Positions 6,867 to 14,463 of a DNA stretch of 64,000 bases are shown piece by piece (the stretch's first letter is position 1; each line of letters begins with the position of its first letter). The notes under the pieces are model-generated. The model ran no database searches. It was not told where the DNA came from and saw only the letters and a program-made list of their open reading frames with translations. Location of the stretch: IMG/VR virus record IMGVR_UViG_3300028377_000003, positions 1 to 64,000 of that record; one strand, 5' to 3'. A program made the position numbers and the translations under genes. This DNA comes from a virus.

Positions 6867-7100
6867 TTAGTCACTCTCACCAATGCGGCCTAGCATGTTC
6901 CCGTCTATCACCACTGACGACAGTACCTCCGCTTGGTCCGACCATGATGCGGTACTAGGGTCTACCAGCACCAACTGTACCTCTACGTGGCCCTCAGTGC
7001 CGTTCATGCCCCAAGAGTCCCCCTCTTCCACCCTCAACTGTAGGCGCTCACGTATGACCTCTAGTACACGTGCCTCTATGTCTTGCGATGCATCAGCCAT
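6867..7100 (-). CDS. Small unknown protein
   Basis: 77 aa starting MADASQDIEARVLEVIRERL, then a beta-rich part (GHVEVQLVLVDPST, SSVVIDGNML). It lies 10 bases after the stop of the gene at 7111 and is probably in its operon. No family recognised. Confidence 0.7.
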   Translation of the reverse strand: MADASQDIEARVLEVIRERLQLRVEEGDSWGMNGTEGHVEVQLVLVDPSTASWSDQAEVLSSVVIDGNMLGRIGESD

Positions 7101-7110
7101 TGCTTGTCTC

Positions 7111-7533
7111 CTAGACGTTTGTGCGCCGTCCCTTTGCCTTCAACCAAATCTTGTTGTCTTCGAAGCGCACCAGACCTTTCCTAGCCAGATCCCTGTAGAT
7201 TTTCCCCACAAGGGAGGCAGTCGACCCTACACGGTCTCCCAACTCTTGGCAGGTCTGTCCCGTGTTCTTTTGCAGGGCACGCAGTACGGCAGCCTGTTTG
7301 TCTGTCAGGTCCGGGTCCAGTTCATCTTGCATCTCACGCAGCTTGGCAGCCGCTGCCTCCAGACGTTCAGCCATGTCCCCAAGCTGGTCAGCTTCCGGTG
7401 GATACATGGAGGCCAACATCCCTCCTACCTCTTCATCCAAGGAACCGTACATGCCGTTGGCAGTCTTGAGCACATCACGCAAGCGGTCGTCGATCTTGTT
7501 GTGGTCGTCCGGGTCAATCGTAGAGAAACTCAT
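7111..7533 (-). CDS. Winged-helix DNA-binding protein
   Basis: 140 aa. Residues 40-80 form a coiled-coil-like helix (MAERLEAAAAKLREMQDEL). Residues 75-135 look like a winged helix: LTDKQAAVLRALQKNTGQTCQELGD, then STASLVGKIYRDLARKGLV as recognition helix and FEDNKIWLKAKG as wing, as in MarR/Lrp-type regulators. A transcriptional regulator or DNA-binding accessory protein is inferred. ATG at 7533 follows CGGAGACTAGGACC. No promoter of the common type is seen directly upstream. Confidence 0.7.
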   Translation of the reverse strand: MSFSTIDPDDHNKIDDRLRDVLKTANGMYGSLDEEVGGMLASMYPPEADQLGDMAERLEAAAAKLREMQDELDPDLTDKQAAVLRALQKNTGQTCQELGDRVGSTASLVGKIYRDLARKGLVRFEDNKIWLKAKGRRTNV

Positions 7534-7587
7534 GGTCCTAGTCTCCGTAGCTATGGGGGCAGGGGGTAGGCCCTCACCCCTAGTAGA

Positions 7588-7776
7588 TTAGTTTTTCGGC
7601 GCACGACATTTCTTGCACATGGTCTGCACGAACTCCGTGCCGTTGAGCTTGCGGGTGCCGAACACATGTCTCCGGGCGCTTGGCCCATTTACCACACATG
7701 TGTCGTTTGTTGTCCGCGTTCTCGATCGTCGTAGTAAGTTCGTCGTCTCCTTGCTCGTGTTGGGGATCATCTCCAT
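7588..7776 (-). pseudogene. Remnant of a zinc-ribbon paralog
   Basis: The C-terminal part (HVFGTRKLNGTEFVQTMCKKCR) matches the FGLRKYRGK...SWCRTCRK block of the proteins at 2374 and 4689. Upstream, the frame translates the shared leader (GACGACGAACTTACTACG) and no sensible start exists, because the available ATGs lie at or before the expected transcription start. The 5' part is probably lost or frameshifted. Confidence 0.45.
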
Positions 7777-7785
7777 CGTCACTAT

Positions 7786-7814
7786 CTTATACCCTAGTGT
7801 CCCTCACCTGTCAA
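7786..7814 (-). promoter_or_regulatory. sigma70-type promoter with TAGGG element
   Basis: -35 TTGACA (7809-7814), 17-bp spacer ending CTAGGG, -10 TATAAG (7786-7791). It precedes the zinc-ribbon remnant. Confidence 0.9.
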
Positions 7815-7866
7815 AAAGAATTTGTGTGATCGGTGAGGCCCTGCGAAAATCTGTGATCTGGGTCTC

Positions 7867-7891
7867 GGAGATCAGGCGATCACATGATCAC
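7867..7891. repeat. 25-bp inverted repeat, copy 2 (partner at 386-410)
   Basis: Exact reverse complement of 386-410. It lies in the non-coding stretch 7815-8151 between divergent transcripts, before a G-rich run. Confidence 0.9.
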
Positions 7892-7920
7892 AGAAAAAGT
7901 TGGGGGTGGGGGGGTGCGAA

Positions 7921-8010
7921 GAAACCGCTTGCTTAACTCGCCGGGGTCCCTGAAAAATCCAAAAAAGGCGAATTAGGTCTGCAGTAAAAATGTGGCTGAA
8001 AAAGGGTCAA
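7921..8010 (+). repeat. About 90-bp dispersed repeat, copy 1 (partner at 35258-35347)
   Basis: Starts AAACCGCTTGCTTAACT and keeps CGAATT-GGTCTGCA and TGGCTGA at the same spacing as the copy at 35258, without gaps. Here it precedes the terminase-like gene and is non-coding. The role is unknown; a replication, packaging or regulatory site is possible. Confidence 0.75.
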
Positions 8011-8151
8011 AAATCCCAGAGAATGCCGCAGCCCCCTATAATCCGTTTGTTTCGCGGGTCCAATACAACTAATCAACAAAATTTATCCCCACAATCCCAT
8101 ACCCACGACCCTCCGCTATGTATTTATGACCCCGAACACATAGGAGACGGT

Positions 8152-9063
8152 ATGTCCGATCTCAACGTCTTGCAATTTGTCGAATCGCCCCTTGGTCTTG
8201 GGTGCGACACCCTTTATCCCGTCCAACGCATCGTCCTGAAGCTCATCTATGGGCTTTCACTCGACGACCATGATCCCATCCCCATCCGAATCGACCATAC
8301 CGGCACGACCCGTGACTTCACCGAATTCGAATATGCCGAATGGCTCAAGGCCGAAGGTCGCTTTAGGGGAAAGGCCGGGTCGGAACAGGTGAACCTCGTC
8401 ATGTGTCGGCGAGGAGGCAAAACATTTATGTCGCATTTGATCCTCGCATACGAAACGTACCTTACGCTGGCGGCCAACCGAAACCAGTTGACGGATTTGG
8501 TCAGGGTCACGGTCAATAAGGATCTGGCCCTTCACCACCACACCGATTTGGATAACACCTGCAACAAGTGCCATTACCTCAAGGGCCAGTGTCATACGCA
8601 AACGCGCACGTCGCTTTATTTCAGTGACGATGATCGCAAAGACAAGGCCCGAGTGACCTCCTGTTCAATCCGATCGGCCCCCAACACGATCCGGGGACGC
8701 TGGCTCCGCACCGCTGTCCTCGACGAAGCCGCTTACATGAACGAGGAGGCCCTCCGCAAGACCATCACCACGGTTCGTCAAGCGTATTTCGCGTCCCCCG
8801 AAAGGCGTATGATCTTAACGTCCAGCCCCTCCTACGCCGAGGGTACGTTCTACGAGCATCACACAGGATATGCGGGACTTGCGCTACGAATTCCCACATG
8901 GGAAGCCAACGCGGATGTCGACAATGCGTTTTTGATCAAACAGCACGAAAAGGCCCCAGAAAATTTTGCCGTCGAGTATGGTGCCGAATTCAAAAAGCCC
9001 GAGCCAAAGCCCAACGCCTCAGAACCCTGCCCCACATGCGGGTGTGGTGGTTGCGCCAAATAA
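8152..9063 (+). CDS. Terminase large-subunit ATPase domain, nuclease domain absent
   Basis: 303 aa from ATG 8152 (AGGAGACGGT site; the longer open frame upstream is not supported). LYPVQ (Q25) is the adenine motif, CRRGGKT (85-91) the Walker A, TAVLDEAA (187-194) the Walker B and LTSSPS (222-227) the coupling motif, as in large terminases that pump DNA into the capsid. A cysteine cluster (CNKCHYLKGQC, 138-148) is inserted between Walker A and B. The protein ends at VEYGAEF with a cysteine-rich tail (CPTCGCGGC), where terminases normally continue into a RuvC-like nuclease of about 200 aa. No nuclease half is seen nearby. It may be a split terminase, a remnant, or a different ATPase. Confidence 0.75.
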   Translation: MSDLNVLQFVESPLGLGCDTLYPVQRIVLKLIYGLSLDDHDPIPIRIDHTGTTRDFTEFEYAEWLKAEGRFRGKAGSEQVNLVMCRRGGKTFMSHLILAYETYLTLAANRNQLTDLVRVTVNKDLALHHHTDLDNTCNKCHYLKGQCHTQTRTSLYFSDDDRKDKARVTSCSIRSAPNTIRGRWLRTAVLDEAAYMNEEALRKTITTVRQAYFASPERRMILTSSPSYAEGTFYEHHTGYAGLALRIPTWEANADVDNAFLIKQHEKAPENFAVEYGAEFKKPEPKPNASEPCPTCGCGGCAK

Positions 9064-9097
9064 ACCTTCCCCCTGAAAAGACCCCCTTCGCTGAGGA

Positions 9098-9128
9098 GGC
9101 CCCCTTTCGTGAGGAGGGGGGCCTTTTT
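9098..9128 (+). terminator. Rho-independent terminator
   Basis: GGCCCCC (9098-9104) pairs with GGGGGCC (9117-9123), followed by TTTTT. It ends the terminase-like transcript; the stop codon of the convergent gene overlaps the U-run. Confidence 0.85.
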
Positions 9129-9540
9129 AGGAAAGCCCTAATATATCGCGGACTTTCTGTGCCACATCGCCATTGTGGCCGTAACCCGATCGTGTGTCAG
9201 ACCCGTAGCCTGTTTCCAGCCACCACCCATCCTTTTGAATGCGCAGGAATCGGGACACCCAGAGGTCGAGATCAACGCTTTCAGCATGTTCGGCTTGGCA
9301 ATAGTCGCTCATCGAAAAGGTCACGTCCCCCTCGTACCCGAGCGTAACTTCCAGCCCCAAGAAAAGGCCCGGCCACGTGTCGTCAGGTGGGCAATCGGGG
9401 ACTTCCCATTCCCAAAACACCCATTTCATTTCGATTTCGCCACAACGTTCGTGGTTTATGAGTTTCGAAGGCGGAGGTATGTCCAAACGCCCTGTGACCG
9501 CGTACATATAATCGAGTTCATTGAGCATGTTCCTAAGCAT
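9127..9540 (-). CDS. MLRN-family protein 1
   Basis: 137 aa. Starts MLRNMLNELDYMYAVTGRLDIPPP and is tryptophan-rich (KWVFWEWEVP, DGWWLETG). The neighbour at 9540-9945 begins MLRNMLWEIEYMHHLTGRMDIPPP, a clear tandem paralog. MLRN/MIRN starts recur in at least eight other small proteins in the window. Function unknown. The stop is inside the U-run of the terminase terminator. Confidence 0.75.
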   Translation of the reverse strand: MLRNMLNELDYMYAVTGRLDIPPPSKLINHERCGEIEMKWVFWEWEVPDCPPDDTWPGLFLGLEVTLGYEGDVTFSMSDYCQAEHAESVDLDLWVSRFLRIQKDGWWLETGYGSDTRSGYGHNGDVAQKVRDILGLS

Positions 9541-9945
9541 TACAACCCCAGCAAGTTACGGATACCTGCAATCAAATCATCGGGATCCTTGAAACCACCA
9601 CCCCTTCCCACCCAGCCATAATTGTGCTCGACCCGATGCTCACTTTGCGTGTTCACAAAATCTTCAATCCATTGATCTTTGTCGACCCTGTAATCAACAT
9701 GGCGGTCCCTCATGTTCAGCACCCACCGCGTATCCTGTGTCTTCGACAGGTATAGGCGGAAGGTGCGTATTCTTTTCGGGTAAGAGGGGTCATCCTCAAA
9801 GTTTTTTTTGCGGTTCGTCTTTCCAGACCGTCCACGACAGTATGAAACCGTGTTCATCTCCAGTGATCTGTGTGGGCGGAGGTATGTCCATACGCCCGGT
9901 CAAATGGTGCATGTACTCAATTTCCCAGAGCATGTTTCTAAGCAT
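9540..9945 (-). pseudogene. MLRN-family protein 2, frameshifted at an A8 run
   Basis: The frame starts at 9945 (MLRNMLWEIEY) and stops early at LWKDEPQKKL-type sequence. Beyond an eight-A run (9793-9800 as T on the plus strand) another frame continues FEDDPSYPKRIRTF to a stop at 9540, ending GIRNLLGL, like the paralog's VRDILGL. Removing one A restores a protein of about 134 aa. It could be a sequence error, a mutation, or slippage on the A-run. Its stop overlaps the next start by one base. Confidence 0.7.
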
Positions 9946-10336
9946 AGGAAGTGACCCCTATCGTTGGTTTCTGGTCGAGCACCCAAAGCAATTGCTGGAC
10001 CAGAACCGAAGCCGTAAAGCCTCCATACCTTGCTGTGCCTTCGCGGGGGCTTTCGAGTTCGAGTGTGTTTTGGTATTTCAGGTGTTTGTCTTTCCAGTCC
10101 GATAGCGGAACGGATCTTTCGGTGAACATCGATGAACGCATGAAGCACGTTAAATGGCCGTCATGGTCTAGGTACGCTACCAAAACGATTGGCAAAATAC
10201 GCTTTCCCGGAGGCCACCAATACCATTCCATCTTGATGCTTCCCGGTCTTAGCTGCAGGGTCGTAGGGATATCTTGCCAGTCTTCGCCCAAAAGACTGCG
10301 CAACAGCACGTGTTCGTTGAAATGATTAGATAGCAT
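9938..10336 (-). CDS. MLRN-family protein 3
   Basis: 132 aa starting MLSNHFNEHVLLRSLLG. It shares with its two neighbours the short N-terminal helix, a KMEWYWWPPG strand, a DGHLTCFM strand and a late GGF. Possible starts 18 bases upstream are less like the family. First gene of a three-gene tandem family. No function recognised. Confidence 0.7.
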   Translation of the reverse strand: MLSNHFNEHVLLRSLLGEDWQDIPTTLQLRPGSIKMEWYWWPPGKRILPIVLVAYLDHDGHLTCFMRSSMFTERSVPLSDWKDKHLKYQNTLELESPREGTARYGGFTASVLVQQLLWVLDQKPTIGVTSYA

Positions 10337-10513
10337 AGGAGTTCCACGCATCAAAGCCGTTACGTATCGTACCCAAGCAGGACGCCAGCGTCAAGCTAAG
10401 GCCAATGATTCATTTATATACCGTTGCGTGTGTATCGAACCTTTCGATTCGGTAGGGGCTTTCTCAGGACTTCCACCTCCGAGTTAAGACATTTCAGATA
10501 AACAGGACGCCAC

Positions 10514-11563
10514 ATGCGACGTTTGATCAAGGAAAAGGACATGCGTAAATGGGCCGCTACAGACGGACGCCAGCTTTACCGTGAGTTCCGTGATCATTGG
10601 GAGAAGGTACAGCGGAAGGTGGAGGATCTCGATGAAAGTAAAAGGGGTTCCGCGAAAGCCGTCAGTCAGTACGTCTTGGTCCCTTTCATCAACAGGGGTA
10701 TTGAGCTTTCGCGGTTCGTGCTGGAAAACAAAGCGGTGCCGTCCAACAAGGCCAAGAGCCTAGAAATGGCCACGCGGGCTTTCCTTTCCGTTAGGAGGGC
10801 ACCCCGAAAGCCTAAGACGTGGGTCGAAAAGAAACGGCGTCGCGTCGAATTCCTCCTGAAGACCGAAGATTTCCCCGAAAAACAGATGGGCGGCGAACAA
10901 CTCTTCGAACTAGGCCCCTTTAAGATCCACAATACGGTAGGGGCCGAAGGCAAAGAGCTAGAACTCATTAAGGATCTCATCCGCAAGGCCACCAAGTTCA
11001 TCGGCAAGACCGACGTCCCCGAAGCGAAATCCCTCCTGTACGGCGATATCTATCTGGTCGGGCGGTTGCAACAGGCCCATACAATGGCTTGGTACAACAG
11101 GCGCAAGGACAATATTAGCCTCCGGGTGCGCAAAAACATCGGATCGGACGCCGTGCATTATTTGATCCATGAATTCGGGCACCGCCTCTGGGACAAGTCC
11201 CTCGATAAATCGAAAAAACAAAACTGGTCCCGCTGGCACGGTCGCTGTCAATACGGCTCGGACGATATGCCATTGCCCGATGTAGGTGATCCCCTCGGTT
11301 TCGATCTCAAAGGTCTGAAAGATCCCGTCATTCAAAAAATCGAAGGGCTTAAATTCTACGTCACAGACGACGGTTACCTGACCCTTCAACAGATCCGTGA
11401 CGCCTATGTTCAGGAGTTTGCTTACCCTTCCCAATACGCTGCAACCGATAGGGAAGAGCACTTCTGCGAAGCGTTCGGCATGTATGCGATGGGCGTCTTG
11501 GGTTCCGACCACGAACAGATGTTCACTAAGCTCATCGTCCGTGGTCAGGATATCGACGACTAA
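10514..11563 (+). CDS. HExxH metalloprotease-like protein
   Basis: 349 aa. Basic coiled N-terminus (about 1-110). A protease-like part has HEFGH at 219-223 (zinc-binding and catalytic residues) and HFCEAFGMY near 318-326, where the glutamate could be the third zinc ligand, as in gluzincin-type enzymes. Between them are a tryptophan-rich loop and a DGYLTLQQIRDAY helix. Substrate unknown; a prohead or tail-assembly protease is possible. ATG 10514 follows an ACAGGA site. No TTGAC-type promoter is visible upstream, but ATTTATATACC at 10413 may be a late element. Confidence 0.65.
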   Translation: MRRLIKEKDMRKWAATDGRQLYREFRDHWEKVQRKVEDLDESKRGSAKAVSQYVLVPFINRGIELSRFVLENKAVPSNKAKSLEMATRAFLSVRRAPRKPKTWVEKKRRRVEFLLKTEDFPEKQMGGEQLFELGPFKIHNTVGAEGKELELIKDLIRKATKFIGKTDVPEAKSLLYGDIYLVGRLQQAHTMAWYNRRKDNISLRVRKNIGSDAVHYLIHEFGHRLWDKSLDKSKKQNWSRWHGRCQYGSDDMPLPDVGDPLGFDLKGLKDPVIQKIEGLKFYVTDDGYLTLQQIRDAYVQEFAYPSQYAATDREEHFCEAFGMYAMGVLGSDHEQMFTKLIVRGQDIDD

Positions 11564-11566
11564 GCC

Positions 11567-11830
11567 CTAAGCACCGATGTGGTGGTAATAGCCCAGCGAT
11601 TCGATCTTGACCATTCCGTCGTCGAGCAATTCGACGTTATCGACGCCGCCGACGAAAAACGTGATAGCGTTCACCATTGCTTCAGATTCGTCCTGTTCGA
11701 CGACCACACGCACCGGCATTTTCCAGTTGTTTTTCCGGCTGTAAAGGCCGCCTTCACCTTGGAAACCACACCGTTTGAAAAGTTTGGTGTTGCGTTCGTG
11801 AGTCTCGTCTCTGTATTCGATCTGGCTCAT
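11567..11830 (-). CDS. Small unknown protein
   Basis: 87 aa starting MSQIEYRDETHERNTK behind AAAGGACC. A beta-rich sequence (PVRVVVEQDESE, AITFFVGGVDNVELL) ends HHIGA. The frame upstream of 11830 is intergenic. Follows the membrane-protein gene at 11874 and probably shares its promoter. Convergent with the protease gene, 3 bases apart. Confidence 0.65.
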   Translation of the reverse strand: MSQIEYRDETHERNTKLFKRCGFQGEGGLYSRKNNWKMPVRVVVEQDESEAMVNAITFFVGGVDNVELLDDGMVKIESLGYYHHIGA

Positions 11831-11873
11831 AGCGTTGGTCCTTTCCGTATCGTAAATTAGGTTAGTGCTGCGC

Positions 11874-12164
11874 TCATGCGTCGTTTTCGTAATTTTCGTT
11901 GAAATCGTCAATGTAATTGCGGGTTCGCTCGTTCGTATATTGCTTCACGAAATGGACAGCCTCGATGCTGGCCCCTAAGATCCCACCCGTCAAAGCCGTA
12001 AGGCCCGTGACGTCATAGCCGAAGAGGTGGTCGAGAAACAGGCCGCCAAGGGCAAACACGCCTACCCACAGGGCTAAAGTAAGGCCCCACAAAAGGATCC
12101 CACGCACAATTGTAGCTTTCCCACGGTACTTTTCGTTCGTGCGCTTGTCGTATCGGCTGTTCAT
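11874..12164 (-). CDS. Small membrane protein
   Basis: 96 aa, start MNSRYDKRTNEKYRG with a GAGGGTG site. Two hydrophobic segments, about residues 20-43 (LLWGLTLALWVGVFALGGLF) and 50-72 (GLTALTGGILGASIEAVHF), then an acidic tail. Basic N-terminus predicts an in-in topology. Function unknown. Own promoter at 12204-12232. Confidence 0.75.
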   Translation of the reverse strand: MNSRYDKRTNEKYRGKATIVRGILLWGLTLALWVGVFALGGLFLDHLFGYDVTGLTALTGGILGASIEAVHFVKQYTNERTRNYIDDFNENYENDA

Positions 12165-12203
12165 GGCACCCTCTTTATTCAGTAGTAACCTCGTCCTCAC
12201 TAA

Positions 12204-12232
12204 CCTATACCCTAGCGATCTCGGTGTGTCAA
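12204..12232 (-). promoter_or_regulatory. sigma70-type promoter with TAGGG element
   Basis: -35 TTGACA (12227-12232), 17-bp spacer ending CTAGGG, -10 TATAGG (12204-12209). Confidence 0.9.
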
Positions 12233-12253
12233 AATAAAATTTGGCCTTGGGTA

Positions 12254-12295
12254 CAAAAAAACAACCCCGGATGGCCGGGGGGGGACCATCCGGGG
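12254..12295 (-). terminator. Strong Rho-independent terminator
   Basis: CCCCGGATGG (12265-12274) pairs perfectly with 12286-12295; in minus-strand RNA it is followed by UUGUUUUUUU. It ends the SAP-domain zinc-ribbon transcript. Confidence 0.92.
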
Positions 12296-12373
12296 CTTAC
12301 GTACCCACATAGCGCTGGAAACTACGCAGGGACGATCCTTGGAAGACCGTCTATGTCGTGGGGCGGCTAGCCG

Positions 12374-12955
12374 TTACCCGGCAACCACAGCGTGGAGGCG
12401 CTCGGCCAACTCGGGCTTGTTGCCACCCACCTTGAGATCCAAGGCGTCGAGCTTGGCCTTGAGTTCCTTCTTGGTGAACTGGTCTTGGAGTTCGGCGACC
12501 GTCATTTCGGTCACCGATTTCTCTTCGACCGGCTTCTCGGCCTTTTTGGCCTTGGCCTTCTTCGCTTTCTTCTTCGGCTTGGCCTTGGCTTTCTCAGCCT
12601 TCGCCTCGGCTTTGGCCTTCTTCTTCCGACGCTTGCGGGCGTCCTCTTTGCGGCACTGACGGCACCACGACTGGACACGGCGCTTGCCATCCGACATGTT
12701 GCGGAAACCGAACGTAGCGTCGATCGCCTCCAGCCCCTGTGCCTCCACTTCGCACTTCGGGCAGGCATGGGTGCGTTCCCACGGGCGCTCCGCCTCGTCC
12801 AACTCACGGTACACCAGCGAACGGTGTCCACCACGGCTGACGTCAGGCCATTCCTTTTCGAGGGCATCGTACAACCCACCCGCTTCGCAGGTGGGGTGCT
12901 GTTTGATGAATGACTGAATGAAGTCTTTACGCGCTTCGAGGTTTCCGTTTGCCAT
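12374..12955 (-). CDS. Zinc-ribbon protein with Lys/Ala linker and SAP-like domain, paralog C
   Basis: 193 aa. Residues 1-95 match paralogs A and B (RKDFIQSFIKQHPT, SRGGHRSLVYREL, CPKC, FGFRNMSDGK, QSWCRQC). Residues 96-140 are an AKAEKAKAKPKKKAKK linker like a histone H1 tail. Residues 145-190 (MTVAELQDQFTKKELKAKL... GNKPELAERLHAVV) match the SAP fold, a short DNA-binding helix-turn-helix. DNA binding is therefore well supported; the process is unknown. The start at 12955 has GGAGAAAAG. Promoter at 13028-13056 with a leader hairpin at 12999-13014. Confidence 0.8.
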   Translation of the reverse strand: MANGNLEARKDFIQSFIKQHPTCEAGGLYDALEKEWPDVSRGGHRSLVYRELDEAERPWERTHACPKCEVEAQGLEAIDATFGFRNMSDGKRRVQSWCRQCRKEDARKRRKKKAKAEAKAEKAKAKPKKKAKKAKAKKAEKPVEEKSVTEMTVAELQDQFTKKELKAKLDALDLKVGGNKPELAERLHAVVAG

Positions 12956-12998
12956 TTGCTTTTCTCCGTTTCGTATTCGTAGTAAGTTCGTCGTCTCG

Positions 12999-13014
12999 GG
13001 AACGTCCTTGTTCC
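12999..13014 (-). promoter_or_regulatory. 5' leader hairpin
   Basis: GGAAC and GUUCC pair (5 bp, 6-nt loop) shortly after the transcription start, before the repeated leader sequence GACGACGAACTTACTACG. Confidence 0.5.
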
Positions 13015-13027
13015 AACATCTGTACCC

Positions 13028-13056
13028 TTTATACCCTACCGGATCCACCCTGTCAA
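13028..13056 (-). promoter_or_regulatory. sigma70-type promoter with TAGGG element
   Basis: -35 TTGACA (13051-13056), 17-bp spacer ending GTAGGG, -10 TATAAA (13028-13033). Drives paralog C. Confidence 0.9.
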
Positions 13057-13160
13057 AAGGTTTTTTAAGAAACGATCCAAATATCTCGGGTTCAGAACCT
13101 CAGACGATCCCCGAATCTCGCAAAATCTAATGTGTTCACGCGGGGTTGGGGTCAAATGAT

Positions 13161-13370
13161 TCAGGACTTTACGAACGTTCGAATCCGCTCAAAGTCTTCG
13201 GCCAACCCATAGGTGATGTTCATTACGCACAGGGTCAGGCCCCATTTCACACCGAAATAAACAGCCCCCACTACAGGGGCTCCCGCCAAGATGATGAGTC
13301 CTACAAGCAGCCGGAACACAACGGCACCGGCGACGTAAGGGACAGCGACAAGGGCTTTGAGGAAAGGCAT
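13161..13370 (-). CDS. Small membrane protein
   Basis: 69 aa, mostly hydrophobic: residues 3-25 and 24-50 form two predicted membrane segments (LLVGLIILAGAPVVGAVYFG), with a charged end EDFERIRTFVKS. AGGAGCC site before ATG 13370. A holin-like role cannot be excluded but nothing specific supports it. Confidence 0.65.
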   Translation of the reverse strand: MPFLKALVAVPYVAGAVVFRLLVGLIILAGAPVVGAVYFGVKWGLTLCVMNITYGLAEDFERIRTFVKS

Positions 13371-13441
13371 GTCAGGCTCCTAGTGTGGGGTTCATGGTTC
13401 ACTAGGTAAACGTTTGCGACCCGGAACTGGTGAAATTTTTT

Positions 13442-13885
13442 TTACGGGCCGTCGTAAAACACACCTTCCTGTCCTGTCGCTTCCAAGTAACGGTGAAGGT
13501 CTGCCACTGTATAATGGATGGTGCTTTCGTCGGGTTTGGGGTGGGAATAATAAGCCCGAAACAAGCAGCGTTCGATTGCCCTCAGCGTATGATCATCGTC
13601 CCGTAGCCAATCGGCTTGGACTTTGTGTTCATAGTTCGGCCCGTTGAACCGAACATCTTCGTATGCGATGCGGTCATCTTCGAGGTACCACGCGGCTACG
13701 ATTTCGTCGTATGCCCAACTCACATAGGCATCGCCTTCGTACATGAAACGCCATTTGATCTCGACCAAAAGCCCCGCCTCATAGAAATGCACGACGTTCG
13801 GCTTTCGAATCGCCGTCAGGATCTGCAGCTCTTCAGGCATGGCACCCCACAAGACCCCGAACACGCTGTGGTTGTGGATGGGCAT
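13442..13885 (-). CDS. Unknown protein, WGA family
   Basis: 147 aa. Its start MPIHNHSVFGVLWGAM resembles the protein at 40206 (MIIDKTVVGLIWGAF). A beta-rich middle (VEIKWRFMYEGDAYVSWAYDEIVAAWYL) resembles the layout of the MLRN proteins. AGGATCC precedes ATG 13885. No function recognised. Confidence 0.7.
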   Translation of the reverse strand: MPIHNHSVFGVLWGAMPEELQILTAIRKPNVVHFYEAGLLVEIKWRFMYEGDAYVSWAYDEIVAAWYLEDDRIAYEDVRFNGPNYEHKVQADWLRDDDHTLRAIERCLFRAYYSHPKPDESTIHYTVADLHRYLEATGQEGVFYDGP

Positions 13886-13892
13886 GTGGATC

Positions 13893-14462
13893 CTACTTGG
13901 GGTTCAAAAGCTGTTTCAGGATTTCGAAATGTTCATCGTCAAGCGAAAAGGAGCCTAGCCTTTCGGCATTACCGAACCGGTTAGGTCCGGCTGTGTTACG
14001 TGTCATGAGTTTGACGATCCGATGTCCCTTAGAATTCCGCCTGCCCGTATCTTCGAGCACGAAAGGCGTCGGTACCTTCGGTTCAGGTAGGTCTTTTGGT
14101 TCCCAATCGTAAGGGCCTAAGCGGGTCACGAGGTAATTTTTGGGGTCATCGACCGCTTCGATAAGCTCTTCGCTACTGTCGTAAGCGGCCACCAGCACAC
14201 CGGTATCCAGCGCTATCCATTTCCCGGCGTACTTAGGATCATCGGCGTGTTCCTTGAGCCATTCGCTATTTTTTCGTATGGCGTCACGTCTCTCATCGTT
14301 TGTTTCTACGACTTCCACAGTGGAACCTTTAGATCGCACACCCGAATGACACAAAGGGCATTTCCACGAGCCGCCCATCCAATTATCTGTGTAACGACTG
14401 CGCTGGGAAGTCTCGGAATCCCAATCGCAGTCGTCATTCATGCAGTAGAAAACGTAGGACAT
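13893..14462 (-). CDS. Zinc-ribbon protein with DUF5678-like segment
   Basis: 189 aa. N-terminal zinc ribbon (CMNDDCDWD and CPLCHSG, residues 7-39). Residues 70-115 (KYAGKWIALDTGVLVAAYDSSEELIEAV, then YLVTRLG) look like DUF5678, a small beta-alpha domain of unknown role. The C-terminus is basic. It starts 1 base after the stop of the gene at 14464. Function unknown. Confidence 0.7.
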   Translation of the reverse strand: MSYVFYCMNDDCDWDSETSQRSRYTDNWMGGSWKCPLCHSGVRSKGSTVEVVETNDERRDAIRKNSEWLKEHADDPKYAGKWIALDTGVLVAAYDSSEELIEAVDDPKNYLVTRLGPYDWEPKDLPEPKVPTPFVLEDTGRRNSKGHRIVKLMTRNTAGPNRFGNAERLGSFSLDDEHFEILKQLLNPK

Positions 14463-14463
14463 A

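Noticed and set aside
12511-12879. Arginine-rich 122-aa frame
   Set aside because: Shifted reading of the Lys/Ala-rich part of the SAP-domain gene, which is well supported.
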